Part shown: positions 1 to 8,767 of the stretch, piece by piece | Layout of the letters: each line of letters begins with the position of its first letter | Numbering within the stretch: position 1 is the first letter of the stretch | Assembly: GCA_039812485.1 (NCBI GenBank) | Contig: JBDIAP010000001.1 | Location: forward strand, 15,032 to 79,031 | Length of the DNA: 64,000 nt | Source of the DNA: Kineosphaera sp039812485 | Lineage (GTDB): Bacteria; Actinomycetota; Actinomycetes; Actinomycetales; Dermatophilaceae | Reading direction: 5' to 3' | Made by a program: the position numbers and the translations under genes | Notes under the pieces: model-generated | The model's database searches: none | Told to the model about the DNA's origin: nothing | What the model saw: the letters and a program-made list of their open reading frames with translations, nothing else

Positions 1-644
1 AGGAAGCGCACGGCGGCCGCGACCTCGTCGACGGCGCCGAATCGGCCTACGGGGATCGCCGCCCGATACGTCTTCTGCAGGTCCTCGGGCAGCTCAGCGG
101 TCATCGCGGTCTCGATGAACCCCGGCGCGACGACGTTGGCGGTGATGCCGCGGCCGCCGAGCTCGCGGGAGATCGACCGGGCGACCCCGACGAGGCCCGA
201 CTTGCTGGCGGCGTAGTTGACCTGCCCCGGCGAGCCGTAGAGCCCCACGACGCTGGAGACGAAGATCAGCCGGCCGCGCTTGAGGCGCAGCATGCCCTTC
301 GTCGCGCGGCGCGCGCACCGGATGGCCCCGACGAGGTTGGTGTCGAGCACGGCGTCGATGTCGTCGTCGGACATGCGCATGAGCAGCTGGTCGCGCGTGA
401 TGCCGGCGTTGGCGACGAGCACCTCGACCTGGCTGCCGGTGAGGTCGGCGGCCGCGGTGAAGGCCGCGTCGACCGAGGCCGTGTCGGTGACCTCGAGGGG
501 CACCGCGTCGAAGCCGTCGGGAGCCTGGCCACTGCGGCAGCCCACGACGACCCGGTCGCCGGCGTCGCGCAGGGCATGGGCGATGGCCAGGCCTATGCCT
601 CGGTTGCCGCCCGTCACCAGGGCTGTGCGGGGAGTGTCGCTCAT
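1..644 (-). CDS. fabG: 3-oxoacyl-ACP reductase (SDR family), C-terminus beyond window
   Basis: Reduces 3-oxoacyl-ACP with NADPH in the FAS II cycle. Read on the minus strand from the ATG at 644, it gives about 214 residues before the window ends, so only the last 20-40 residues are missing. The Rossmann motif TGGNRGIG lies at residues 11-18, the NAG motif (VANAG) follows, then the catalytic serine in VSSVVG and YAASK (Tyr and Lys of the YxxxK pair). The segment with PGFIETAMT is typical of FabG. The neighbour beyond the edge is probably another fatty acid gene such as fabI, but this cannot be seen. It is transcribed divergently from the DUF3099 gene across a 145-bp spacer holding a possible operator. 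Confidence 0.93.
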   Translation of the reverse strand, partial: MSDTPRTALVTGGNRGIGLAIAHALRDAGDRVVVGCRSGQAPDGFDAVPLEVTDTASVDAAFTAAADLTGSQVEVLVANAGITRDQLLMRMSDDDIDAVLDTNLVGAIRCARRATKGMLRLKRGRLIFVSSVVGLYGSPGQVNYAASKSGLVGVARSISRELGGRGITANVVAPGFIETAMTAELPEDLQKTYRAAIPVGRFGAVDEVAAAVRF

Positions 645-729
645 CGGGTGGGTCAACCTCTCTGCCGTGTGGCCGTGGTGGGGCGCATCGTCGCAGGCAC
701 CGCCCGGCGCACCTGATCCAGGTGCGAAC

Positions 730-757
730 CTAGTGCACTACCGACCAGTAGCTAGTG
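730..757. promoter_or_regulatory. possible operator between fabG and the DUF3099 gene
   Basis: Two direct copies of CTAGTG (730-735 and 752-757) flank an inverted repeat CTAC-N6-GTAG (738-751). The patch is less G+C-rich than its surroundings and lies in the divergent promoter region. The symmetry resembles a TetR-family operator. The regulator is unknown and the assignment is an inference from symmetry and position only. Confidence 0.35.
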
Positions 758-777
758 CGGGGTGGTCGGCCCTGACC

Positions 778-783
778 TAGGCT
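778..783 (+). promoter_or_regulatory. -10 element, leaderless promoter of the DUF3099 gene
   Basis: TAGGCT fits the actinobacterial -10 consensus TANNNT and ends 6 nt before the GTG start at 790. Transcription should therefore begin at or next to the start codon. No Shine-Dalgarno sequence is present. No good -35 box is seen. Confidence 0.5.
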
Positions 784-789
784 GGCGGA

Positions 790-1188
790 GTGCGCGCCAC
801 CCATGTTCATGCCCGGGGGACGGCGCCCGGTGGGGCCGAGCGTCCGATCCAGTCGATCACCTCTGCCCCGCTCTCGTTGCGCGAGGACCAGCGCCACCGC
901 CTGCGCAACTACCTCATCTCGATGACGATCCGCACCGTGTGCTTCGCGCTCGCCGGCGTCTTCGCCATCGCCACCGACTGGACTCCGGCGGCCTGGATCT
1001 GCGTCGTGGCGGCCGCTCTGCTCCCCTACCCGGCCGTCATCTTCGCCAACAACGTCGACCGGCGCAGCGTCGTCACCTCGCCGCAGATGCCTCGCCTGCA
1101 GCTCGAGGCCACGCACCGTGAGGCGATCACGCGCAGCGAGCCAGCCGAGGCTGCGCGGGGCCACGCACCGCCGGAGTCCGGCCGGTAG
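790..1188 (+). CDS. DUF3099 family membrane protein
   Basis: A 132-residue protein of unknown function. Residues about 20-80 match the DUF3099 pattern known in actinobacteria: an IQSITSA segment, a basic RxRxYLISMTIRT stretch, then two hydrophobic segments (about 47-63 and 68-82) ending in PYPAVIFANN. The C-terminal 45 residues are polar and look disordered. The GTG start at 790 is supported by the -10 box just upstream. It stands alone between divergent fabG and convergent moaA. The family is clear but no biochemical role is known. Confidence 0.8.
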   Translation: MRATHVHARGTAPGGAERPIQSITSAPLSLREDQRHRLRNYLISMTIRTVCFALAGVFAIATDWTPAAWICVVAAALLPYPAVIFANNVDRRSVVTSPQMPRLQLEATHREAITRSEPAEAARGHAPPESGR

Positions 1189-1229
1189 CTCGCGTCGGCG
1201 TCGGCGCTCAGCCGCCGATCGGTCGGCGG

Positions 1230-2369
1230 TCAGCCGCCGATCGCGGACATCGGCCGCGCGGGCTGGGTGAAATCCGGGGCGCCGATGCCGTGGCCCCGGG
1301 CCTTGCGCCACATCTCGCCGCGGATGAGCCGCACGAGGTCGCGGTCGCTCGCGCCGTCTCGCAGTGGGCCGCGCAGATCCATCTCGCCGCGGGAGAAGAG
1401 GCAGTTGCGCACCATGCCGTCAGCGGTGAGCCGCACCCGGTCGCACGCGGCGCAGAAGGGCGCGGAGACGCTGGCGATGATGCCGACCGTCGCCGGTCCG
1501 CCGTCGACGAGGTAGCGCTCGGCGGGGGCGCTCCCGCGCTCGGGCACGGGGGTCAGCGCGAAGCGCTCCCCCAGCCGGGCGCGGACCTCGTCGGCGGTGA
1601 CCATCGCGTCACGTTGCCACTGGTGCTGGGCGTCGAGCGGCATCTGCTCGATGAACCGCAGCTCGTAGCCACGCTCGAGACACCAGGCGAGGAGGTCGGC
1701 GACGTCGGCGTCGTTGACCCCGCGCATCGCGACCGCGTTGACCTTGACCGGCAGCAGGCCCGCATCGGCGGCGGCCGCGAGGCCGGCGACGACGTCGTCG
1801 AGCCGGTCGCGGCGGGTCAGCGTGGCGAAGGCCTCGCGGTCGATGGTGTCGAGGCTGATGTTGACGCGGTCCAGGCCCGCCTGCGCGAGGGGGGCGGCGA
1901 GCCGCTGCAGCCCGACGCCGTTGGACGTCATGGCGATGACGGGCCGCGGCTCGAGCTGCGCGATGCCGGCGACGAGCTGCGGGAGCCCGCGACGCAGCAG
2001 GGGTTCTCCGCCGGTGAGGCGCACCTGGCGCACACCGAGGTCGACGAAGATGCCGATGACCCGCAGCAGCTCCTCGTCGGTGAGCATCGCCGGCTTGGCC
2101 ATCCACGGCAGCCCCTCGGCCGGCATGCAGTAGGTGCAGCGCAGGTTGCAGTGGTCGGTGAGCGAGACCCGCAGGTCGCGGGCCACGCGCCCGAACGTGT
2201 CGACGAGGGCGCCGTCGCGGCTCGGGTGCGGGCCAGGGCCCGGGGTCGCCGCGGGAGCCACCGAGGCCGGGGAAGCCGGGAAAGCCGGAGAAGCCGGGGT
2301 GACGTCCGGACCCGCGCCCGACGGGCCCGGCGGGCGGCCGGGCATGCCCAGGGGTACGGATCGCGTCAT
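1230..2369 (-). CDS. moaA: GTP 3',8-cyclase (molybdenum cofactor biosynthesis protein A)
   Basis: Radical-SAM enzyme that starts molybdenum cofactor synthesis by converting GTP to 3',8-cyclo-GTP. The SAM cluster motif CxxxCxxC is at C74/C78/C81 (NLRCTYC), TGGEPLLR binds SAM, and the second cluster motif (CAACDRV...NCLF) lies near the C-terminus. The chain ends in the conserved Gly-Gly tail (AIGG). At 379 residues it carries an extra N-terminal stretch of about 50 residues of Pro/Ala/Ser low complexity, encoded by short direct repeats. The ATG at 2369 sits 6 nt after a TAAGGT -10 box. No other mo-genes are nearby. Confidence 0.95.
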   Translation of the reverse strand: MTRSVPLGMPGRPPGPSGAGPDVTPASPAFPASPASVAPAATPGPGPHPSRDGALVDTFGRVARDLRVSLTDHCNLRCTYCMPAEGLPWMAKPAMLTDEELLRVIGIFVDLGVRQVRLTGGEPLLRRGLPQLVAGIAQLEPRPVIAMTSNGVGLQRLAAPLAQAGLDRVNISLDTIDREAFATLTRRDRLDDVVAGLAAAADAGLLPVKVNAVAMRGVNDADVADLLAWCLERGYELRFIEQMPLDAQHQWQRDAMVTADEVRARLGERFALTPVPERGSAPAERYLVDGGPATVGIIASVSAPFCAACDRVRLTADGMVRNCLFSRGEMDLRGPLRDGASDRDLVRLIRGEMWRKARGHGIGAPDFTQPARPMSAIGG

Positions 2370-2375
2370 CCGGCC

Positions 2376-2381
2376 ACCTTA
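2376..2381 (-). promoter_or_regulatory. -10 element of moaA (leaderless)
   Basis: On the minus strand TAAGGT ends 6 nt before the moaA ATG. The spacing is the same as in several other first genes of this window and suggests a leaderless mRNA. GGTGG just before the ATG could alternatively be a weak ribosome site. Confidence 0.45.
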
Positions 2382-2413
2382 GGCGCGTGCGTGGCGACGC
2401 GCTCGCGGCGGGG

Positions 2414-2419
2414 TAGCGT
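2414..2419 (+). promoter_or_regulatory. -10 element of the SURF1 gene (leaderless)
   Basis: TAGCGT ends 7 nt before the GTG start at 2427 and no Shine-Dalgarno sequence intervenes. The moaA and SURF1 -10 boxes are only about 33 bp apart, pointing in opposite directions. Confidence 0.45.
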
Positions 2420-2426
2420 CGGGCCC

Positions 2427-3236
2427 GTGATCCGCATCCTGCTCACCCGGCGCTGGCTGGCGGCGCTGGCGGTCGCGGCGCTCTTCGCGGCGGCGTGCGT
2501 GCTGCTGGGGCGTTGGCAGTGGTCGCGGCACGAATACAAGGCGCAGCGGGCGCATCAGGTGGCGACGTACTACGCGGCGGCACCGGTGCCGCTCCCGCAG
2601 GTGTTGCCGCAGCCGGACTCGGAGCTGCCGCCCGATCAGGTGTGGCGCCGGGTGCAGGCCCGGGGCAGCTACGCGCCGGACGGGCGTCTCATGGTGCGCA
2701 ACCGGCCGCAGAACGTCGTCTACGGCTACGAGGTGCTCGACCGGCTGCACCTGGACGACGGCAGCTCGATCCTCGTCGACCGCGGCTGGGTGCAGAACGC
2801 CGAGCGGGCCGACATCCTGCCGCGGGTGCCGCCTGCGCCGGCGGGCGAGGTGACCGTGGTCGGCTGGCTGCGGCCCGGCGAGGACACGCTCAACTCCGGA
2901 CTCCCCCGGGGCCAGCTCGGCTCGATCGACATCCCGGCGGCCGCGGGCCAGCTCGGGGTGCCGCTGCGACCCGCCTACCTCGTGCTCGACACCGAGTCCG
3001 ACAGTTCGGGCACGGCGCCGGCGCGGCCGCAGCCGCTGCTGCCGCCCGACACCGACACGGGGCCGCACTTCGCCTACGCGCTGCAGTGGTGGGGGGCGTC
3101 CTGCGTCGGTTTCGTCGTCGTCTTCGTCTATGCGCGGCGCGAGTGGATGGACACGACCCCCGAGGGGCGCCGGCGACGCGAGGCACAGGCCGCCGCGCCC
3201 AAGAAGACCCGCATCTGGGACGAGGAGGACGGCTGA
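2427..3236 (+). CDS. SURF1 family cytochrome oxidase assembly protein
   Basis: SURF1 proteins help insert haem a into aa3-type cytochrome c oxidase in the membrane. The 269-residue chain has the family layout: one membrane helix at about 8-27, an extracellular domain with the VRNRPQ, VDRGWV and VVGWLRPGE blocks, then a second helix near 220-238 after the HFAYALQWW motif. The cytoplasmic tail is basic, then acidic. The GTG at 2427 is chosen because the membrane helix follows directly and a -10 box precedes it; a longer open frame upstream is the shadow of moaA. CtaA and CtaB further along belong to the same oxidase pathway. Confidence 0.9.
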   Translation: MIRILLTRRWLAALAVAALFAAACVLLGRWQWSRHEYKAQRAHQVATYYAAAPVPLPQVLPQPDSELPPDQVWRRVQARGSYAPDGRLMVRNRPQNVVYGYEVLDRLHLDDGSSILVDRGWVQNAERADILPRVPPAPAGEVTVVGWLRPGEDTLNSGLPRGQLGSIDIPAAAGQLGVPLRPAYLVLDTESDSSGTAPARPQPLLPPDTDTGPHFAYALQWWGASCVGFVVVFVYARREWMDTTPEGRRRREAQAAAPKKTRIWDEEDG

Positions 3237-3265
3237 CCGACCGGGCCGACGGGGCCGCGGCGGGC

Positions 3266-5137
3266 TCAGTCCCCCGTCGCGAACTGGGTGCGGTAGAGGT
3301 CGGCGTAGAGCCCGCCCGCGGCGAGCAGCTCCTCGTGCCGGCCGCTCTGCACGACGCGGCCGTGGTCGAGCACCACGATGAGGTCGGCGCCGCGCACGGT
3401 CGCGAGCCGGTGGGCGATGACGAGCGCGGTGCGCCCCGCCAGGGCGGCGTCGAGAGCGCGCTGCACGGCCGCTTCCGACTCGCTGTCGAGGTGGGCCGTG
3501 GCCTCGTCGAGGATGACGAGCCCCGGTGCCTTGAGCAGGAGCCGTGCGATGGCCAGGCGCTGCTTCTCGCCGCCGGAGAGCCGGTGCCCTCGGTCGCCGA
3601 CGACGGTGTCGAGGCCCTCGGGCAGCGCCTCGACGAGCGGCCACACCTGCGCGGCCCGCAGCGCGGCCGCCATGTCGGCCTCCGACGCGCCGGGGCGGGC
3701 GTAGTCGAGGTTGGCGCGGATGGTGTCGTGGAAGAGGTGCGCCTCCTGGGTGACGACGCCGACGCGGGCGTGCAGGTCGGCCAGCGCCGCGTCGCGCACG
3801 TCGACCCCGCCGACGCGCACGACTCCCCCGGTGACGTCGTACAGCCGCGAGACGAGGCTGGTCACGGTCGTCTTGCCGGCCCCGCTCGGGCCGACGAGCG
3901 CGACGAGCTGTCCCGCGGCGACGTCGATGTCGACGTGGTGGAGCACCTCGCTCCCGCCGCGCCGGTCGCCGGTCGCCGCCGACTCCAGCGACGCGAGCGA
4001 GACCTCGTCGGCGCCCGGGTAGGCGAAGCTCACGTCCTCCAGCCGTAGCGCGACCGGCCCGGCGGGCAGGGCTCGCGGGCGCTGCGGGTCACGCACGAGC
4101 GGCGGCAGGTCGAGCACCTCGAAGACCCGCTCGAACGAGACGAGGGCGGTCATGACGTCGACGCGCACCGTCGACAGGGCCGTCAGCGGGGTGTAGAGCC
4201 GGGCGAGCAGGGCCGTGAGCGCCAGCAGGGTGCCGACGCTCATCGCGCCCTGGGCGGCCCACACTCCTCCTACGCCGTAGACGAGGGCGGTGGCCAGCGC
4301 GGCGATGAGGGTGAGGCCGGTGAGGAAGAGCTGGCGGTTCATCGAGATCTGCACGCCGATGTCGCGCACGGCCGACGCCCGCTGCGCGTAGGCGGCGTGC
4401 TCGCGGGAGGGTGTGCCGAACAGCTTGACGAGCAGCGCCCCGGCGACGTTGAAGCGCTCGGTCATGCGGGCGCCGAGCTCGGCGTTGAGGTTCATCGACT
4501 CGCGCGTCAGCCCGGCCAGGCGGCGTCCGACGAGACGGGCCGGCAGCAGGAACAGGGGCAGCAGGGCGACGCTGGCGAGGGTCAGCGGCCACGACAGGCT
4601 CGTCATCGCGGCGAGCAGCAGCACCAGCGAGACGGTGTTGCTGACGACGCCGCTCAGGGTCGAGGTGAAGGCCTGCTGGGCCCCGATGACGTCGGTGTTG
4701 AGGCGGGAGACGAGGGCGCCGGTCTGGGTGCGGGTGAAGAACGCGATGGGTTGGCTCAGCACGTGCGCAAACACCTGTGTGCGAAGGTCGAAGATGAGTC
4801 CCTCGCCGATGAGCGCGCTCGTGCGCCGCTGCCACACCCCGAGCGCGGCGTCACCGATGGCCAGCGCGCCGACGAGCAGCGCGAGCCGCACGACGAGCCC
4901 GGTGTCATGGGCCATGATCCCGTCGTCGACGATGCGCTGCAGGATGAGCGGCGCGGCGACGACCATCGCGGAGGACGCGATGACGAGCAGCAGGAAGAGG
5001 GTCATGCGGCCCCGATAGGGCTGGGCGTAGCCCAGCACCCGCCGCACGGTGCCCGGCTTGAGGCGGGTGCCGCGCATCGAGTCGCGCGACATCGAGCGCA
5101 TCGTCATGAAGCCGCCGCCCATGGCTCCCATGGACAT
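3266..5137 (-). CDS. ABC transporter, fused permease and ATP-binding subunit (exporter type)
   Basis: A 623-residue half-transporter of the MsbA/LmrA type, expected to act as a dimer that exports lipids or drugs. The first about 330 residues form a six-helix transmembrane domain. The ATPase domain holds the Walker A motif GPSGAGKT, the signature LSGGEKQR, Walker B LVILDEATAHLD and the switch IAHRL. The ATG at 5137 starts 8 bp after the stop of the crotonase gene, so the two are probably co-transcribed; the longer open frame is that gene's shadow. The N-terminus is Met/Gly-rich. The substrate cannot be told from sequence. Confidence 0.92.
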   Translation of the reverse strand: MSMGAMGGGFMTMRSMSRDSMRGTRLKPGTVRRVLGYAQPYRGRMTLFLLLVIASSAMVVAAPLILQRIVDDGIMAHDTGLVVRLALLVGALAIGDAALGVWQRRTSALIGEGLIFDLRTQVFAHVLSQPIAFFTRTQTGALVSRLNTDVIGAQQAFTSTLSGVVSNTVSLVLLLAAMTSLSWPLTLASVALLPLFLLPARLVGRRLAGLTRESMNLNAELGARMTERFNVAGALLVKLFGTPSREHAAYAQRASAVRDIGVQISMNRQLFLTGLTLIAALATALVYGVGGVWAAQGAMSVGTLLALTALLARLYTPLTALSTVRVDVMTALVSFERVFEVLDLPPLVRDPQRPRALPAGPVALRLEDVSFAYPGADEVSLASLESAATGDRRGGSEVLHHVDIDVAAGQLVALVGPSGAGKTTVTSLVSRLYDVTGGVVRVGGVDVRDAALADLHARVGVVTQEAHLFHDTIRANLDYARPGASEADMAAALRAAQVWPLVEALPEGLDTVVGDRGHRLSGGEKQRLAIARLLLKAPGLVILDEATAHLDSESEAAVQRALDAALAGRTALVIAHRLATVRGADLIVVLDHGRVVQSGRHEELLAAGGLYADLYRTQFATGD

Positions 5138-5144
5138 CGTCGCC

Positions 5145-5945
5145 TCAGGCCTCCCGCCCGGCCCCACCGTCGAGCCGGCGCGCGATGAGCCGTGCCTGGG
5201 CCCCACGCTCGGCGGCGAGCTGGGCGGCCCGATCGCGCGTCGTGGCCCCGCGCAGCAGCGGCAGCAGCTCGCGCAGCGCCGCGGGGTCGGCGGCGAGGAT
5301 CGCCTCGACGAGGTCGTCGACGGTCGCCTCCAGCTCGGCGGAGGGCACCGAGACGCTCGCCAGCCCGAGCCCGACGGCCTCGATCGCGCCGATCCGACGG
5401 CCGGTGAGGCAGATCTCCAGAGTCCGGTCCGGGCCGACCAGTTCGACGAGTCGCCCGGTGCCGCCGAGGTCGGGCACGAGCCCGACGAGGATCTCGCCCA
5501 TGCACAGCGACGCGTCGTCGGCGAGCACGCGCAGGTCGGCCGCGAGCGCGAGCTGGAAGCCCGCACCGATCGCGTGCCCCTGCACGGCGGCGACGACGAG
5601 CGCGTCGACCTGTCGCCAGGCGGTGAACGCCCGCTGGTAGCCGGCGATCCGGTCGGCGATCTGTTCGGTGCTCGGCGCCGGCCCGAAGAGCCCCGTCAGC
5701 CCCTGCGGTGTCAGGAAGCGTCGGTCGAGCCCGGCCGAGAAGCTCTCCCCCGCCCCGCTGAGCACGACGACCCGCGTCTCCTGCGGCAGCTCCCGGGCGA
5801 CGGCCTCCAGGCGCGCCCACAGCCGCGGCGACTGGGGGTTCATCCGGCGCGGGTCGTCGAGGACGACCCGGGTGACGGCGCCCTCGGACGTGACCCTCAC
5901 GAACTCCTGTGCCGGCCCCGACCCGGCCTGCGTCTCGTCCTGCAT
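5145..5945 (-). CDS. enoyl-CoA hydratase/isomerase family protein
   Basis: A crotonase-fold protein of 266 residues. The two oxyanion-hole segments are present (FSAGLD at 69-74 and GHAIGAGF at 123-130). Both acidic residues used by true hydratases appear in place: E151 in GEILVGL and E177 in LEICLTG. Hydratase activity on an acyl-CoA is therefore plausible, but the substrate is unknown. It is followed after 7 bp by the ABC exporter gene. The ATG at 5945 lies 6 nt after a TAGCCT -10 box, so it is the first gene of that transcript. Confidence 0.88.
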   Translation of the reverse strand: MQDETQAGSGPAQEFVRVTSEGAVTRVVLDDPRRMNPQSPRLWARLEAVARELPQETRVVVLSGAGESFSAGLDRRFLTPQGLTGLFGPAPSTEQIADRIAGYQRAFTAWRQVDALVVAAVQGHAIGAGFQLALAADLRVLADDASLCMGEILVGLVPDLGGTGRLVELVGPDRTLEICLTGRRIGAIEAVGLGLASVSVPSAELEATVDDLVEAILAADPAALRELLPLLRGATTRDRAAQLAAERGAQARLIARRLDGGAGREA

Positions 5946-5951
5946 CGGACC

Positions 5952-5957
5952 AGGCTA
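5952..5957 (-). promoter_or_regulatory. -10 element of the crotonase-ABC exporter operon (leaderless)
   Basis: TAGCCT on the minus strand ends 6 nt before the ATG at 5945. No Shine-Dalgarno sequence is present. Confidence 0.45.
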
Positions 5958-6021
5958 GACGCTGCCCGCCGAGGGTCGCAGGCCGCCCGATCGACGCACT
6001 CGGGGCGGGGTCGACCGGTCG

Positions 6022-7620
6022 TCAGGCCAGCGCGATGAGGTCGAGGTAGTCCGGGCCCCACATGTCCTCGTCGCCGTCGGGCAGCAGCAGCACGCGCTCG
6101 GGCGCGAGCGCCTCGACGGCGCCCTCGTCGTGGCTGACGAGCACGACGGCGCCCTGATAGCCGCGCAGCGCGGCGAGGATCTCGGCGCGGCTGGCGGGGT
6201 CGAGGTTGTTGGTCGGCTCGTCGAGCAGCAGCACGTTGGCGCTGCTCACGACGAGGGTGGCCAGCGACAGGCGGGTCTTCTCGCCGCCGGAGAGCACGCC
6301 GGCGGGCTTGTCGACGGCGTCGCCGGAGAAGAGGAACGAGCCGAGCACCTTGCGCACCTCGGTCTCGCCGAGCTCCGGCGCGGCCGACTTCATGTTTTCC
6401 AGCACCGTGCGCTCGACGTCGAGGTTCTCGTGCTCCTGGGCGTAGTAGCCGAGTTTGAGTCCGTGACCCGGGCTCACCTCGCCCGTGTCGGGCTCGTCGA
6501 GGCCCGCGAGGATGCGCAGCAGTGTCGTCTTGCCCGCGCCGTTGAGGCCGAGCACGACGACCTTGCTGCCGCGGTCGATGGCGAGATCGACGTCGGTGAA
6601 GACCTCGAGCGAGCCGTAGGAGCGGGACAGCCCCGAGGCGGTGATCGGCGTGCGCCCGCACGGCGCCGGATCGGGGAAGCGCAGCTTGGCCACCTTGTCG
6701 CTCTGGCGCACGTCCTCCAGGCCGGCGAGCAGCTTCTCCGCGCGGCGGGCCATGTTCTGCGCCGCGACGGCCTTGGTCGCCTTGGCGCGCATCTTGTCGG
6801 CCTGGCTCTGCAGCGCGGCCGCCTTCTTCTCGGCGTTCGCGCGCTCGCGGCGGCGGCGCTTCTCGTCGGTCTCGCGCTGTGTGAGATAGGCCTTCCAACC
6901 CACGTTGTACTGGTCGATGACCCCGCGGTTGGCGTCGAGGTGGAACACGCGGTTGACGACCTTGTCGAGCAGCGCGACATCGTGGCTGATGACGATGAGC
7001 CCGCCCTTGTAGACGGTGAGCCAGTCGCGCAGCCACGCCACCGAGTCGGCGTCGAGGTGGTTGGTCGGCTCGTCCAGCAGCAGCGAGTCGGCGCCCGAGA
7101 AGAGGATGCGGGCCAGCTCGACCCGGCGGCGCTGGCCACCCGAGAGCGTGCCGAGCGGCCGGTCGAGGATGCGTTCGTCGAGGCCGAGAGCGGCGGCGAT
7201 CGTCGCGGCCTCGGACTCCGCGGCATAGCCGCCGGCGGCCTCGAAGCGGGCCTCGAGCTTGGGGTAGCGGGCCATGGCGCGCTCGTGGGTCTCGACGTCG
7301 GCGCTGGCCATCGCGCCCTCCGTCTCGCGCAGGCGGCGCACGATGTCGTCGAGCCCGCGCGCCGAGAGGATGCGGGAACGGGCGAGCGTGTCGAGGTCGA
7401 CCTCGCGCGGGTCCTGCGGCAGGTAGCCGATCTCGCCCGAGCGGCTCACCTGGCCGGCGGCGGGCTGGTTCCAGCCCGCGAGCACCTTCGTCAGCGTCGT
7501 CTTGCCGGCGCCGTTGCGGCCGACGAGCCCGACGCGATCACCGGGTCCGACTCGGAAGGTCGCCTCGGAGAGCAAGAGGCGGGAGCCGGCGCGCAGCTCG
7601 ACGCCGGTGGCGGTGATCAC
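6022..7620 (-). CDS. ABC-F family ATPase
   Basis: A soluble protein of 532 residues with two ABC cassettes and no membrane helices, as in translation factors and antibiotic-protection proteins of the ABC-F family. Cassette 1 has GRNGAGKT, LSGGQRRR and LLLDEPTNHLD; cassette 2 has GLNGAGKT, LSGGEKTR and LLLDEPTNNLD. The charged linker between them (RRRRERANAEKKAA region) is the P-site tRNA interaction motif. The GTG at 7620 has AGGAG 8 nt upstream, so it is preferred to upstream starts. It ends about 75 bp before the crotonase promoter. An Uup/EttA-like role acting on ribosomes is likely; resistance cannot be inferred. Confidence 0.92.
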   Translation of the reverse strand: MITATGVELRAGSRLLLSEATFRVGPGDRVGLVGRNGAGKTTLTKVLAGWNQPAAGQVSRSGEIGYLPQDPREVDLDTLARSRILSARGLDDIVRRLRETEGAMASADVETHERAMARYPKLEARFEAAGGYAAESEAATIAAALGLDERILDRPLGTLSGGQRRRVELARILFSGADSLLLDEPTNHLDADSVAWLRDWLTVYKGGLIVISHDVALLDKVVNRVFHLDANRGVIDQYNVGWKAYLTQRETDEKRRRRERANAEKKAAALQSQADKMRAKATKAVAAQNMARRAEKLLAGLEDVRQSDKVAKLRFPDPAPCGRTPITASGLSRSYGSLEVFTDVDLAIDRGSKVVVLGLNGAGKTTLLRILAGLDEPDTGEVSPGHGLKLGYYAQEHENLDVERTVLENMKSAAPELGETEVRKVLGSFLFSGDAVDKPAGVLSGGEKTRLSLATLVVSSANVLLLDEPTNNLDPASRAEILAALRGYQGAVVLVSHDEGAVEALAPERVLLLPDGDEDMWGPDYLDLIALA

Positions 7621-7789
7621 GAGGAATACTCCTGCTGGGGACTGGGCATCGGGGGCTTCGCACGATCGGGGCGTCGGATCGTCACCCACGTGGCCCGGCG
7701 GCCGATGCATAGTTTACGTGCCTGCCCCAGGACCCTCGGCACACGCCGGTCGGACAGGGGCAGCGCTGGTGACGGCAGGAGATCCGATC

Positions 7790-8767
7790 ATGACGTTCAA
7801 CGACGACGCACAGCTCGACACCTCGCAGGTCGAAAGTGGTGGCGGCGGTGGGTTCCGCCCCGGCGGCATGGTGCTCGGCGGGGGCGGCGGCTGCCTGTCG
7901 ATCATCGTCCTGCTGGTCATCATGTTCTTCAGCGGCGGCCTGCCGGGCGGCGGTGGCGGCCAGCCTGCCCCAGCCCCACAGGATCAGAGCCAGGACCAGG
8001 GGCAGGGGTCGGACGACATCTTCGGCAACCGGGGCGAGGTGACCGGCGCCGGCGGCGTCGACTCGCAGGCCTTCGGCAACTGCCGCACCGGCGCCGACGC
8101 CAACCGCGACGTGCAGTGCCGCGTCATCGGCACCGTCAACAGCGTGCAGGACTACTGGCGGCGCACGCTGCCCGAGCAGTCCAACGGGCAGCGACAGTGG
8201 CGCGACACCAAGACCGTGCTCTACTCCGGCCAGACGCAGTCGGGGTGCGGCACCGCGAGCAACCAGGTGGGGCCCTTCTACTGCCCGCTGGACCGGAAGG
8301 TCTACATCGACGCCAGCTTCTTCGACCTGCTGACGAGGCAGTTCGGTGCCGACGCCGGCAACTTCGCCCAGATGTATGTCGTGGCGCACGAATACGGTCA
8401 CGCGCTGCAGGACCAGCTCGGGCTGCTCGACCGCGCCCAGCAGGACCCGAAGGGCCCCGAGAGCGGCGGCGTCAAGATCGAGCTCATGGCCGACTGCTTC
8501 GCGGGCATGTGGGCCAAGGACGCCTCGACGACGAAGGACAAGAACGGCAAGACGTTGCTCCAGCCGCTGACCCAGAAGGACATCGACTCCGCGCTGTCCG
8601 CCGCGACGGCCGTCGGCGACGACCACATCATGGAGAAGACGCAGGGCCGCGTCAGCCCCGAGAACTTCACCCACGGCACGTCCGAGCAGCGGCGCCGGTG
8701 GTTCATGACCGGCTACCAGTCGCAGTCGATCAACTCCTGCAACACGTTCCGGGCGAGCAACCTGTAG
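7790..8767 (+). CDS. neutral zinc metallopeptidase (YpfJ family)
   Basis: A membrane-anchored peptidase of 325 residues. A Gly-rich cytoplasmic N-terminus is followed by one helix (about 33-49), a Gly/Gln/Pro linker and an external catalytic domain. The zinc motif HEYGH is at 200-204 and the third ligand is probably the Glu of KIELMADCFAGMW. Several cysteines (C98, C110, C153, C165) could form external disulfides. AGGAG lies 8 nt before the ATG at 7790. It is transcribed away from the ABC-F gene. Its substrate is unknown. Confidence 0.9.
   Translation: MTFNDDAQLDTSQVESGGGGGFRPGGMVLGGGGGCLSIIVLLVIMFFSGGLPGGGGGQPAPAPQDQSQDQGQGSDDIFGNRGEVTGAGGVDSQAFGNCRTGADANRDVQCRVIGTVNSVQDYWRRTLPEQSNGQRQWRDTKTVLYSGQTQSGCGTASNQVGPFYCPLDRKVYIDASFFDLLTRQFGADAGNFAQMYVVAHEYGHALQDQLGLLDRAQQDPKGPESGGVKIELMADCFAGMWAKDASTTKDKNGKTLLQPLTQKDIDSALSAATAVGDDHIMEKTQGRVSPENFTHGTSEQRRRWFMTGYQSQSINSCNTFRASNL

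Noticed and set aside
280..780. Plus-strand frame opposite fabG
   Set aside because: Composition is typical shadow coding and it lies wholly opposite a clear SDR gene.
1290..2426. Long plus-strand open frame leading into the SURF1 gene
   Set aside because: It is the antisense shadow of moaA; SURF1 homology starts only at 2427.
5138..5566. N-terminal extension of the ABC exporter
   Set aside because: The segment lies antiphase within the crotonase gene and is Arg/Ser-rich shadow; the ATG at 5137 gives the normal exporter start.
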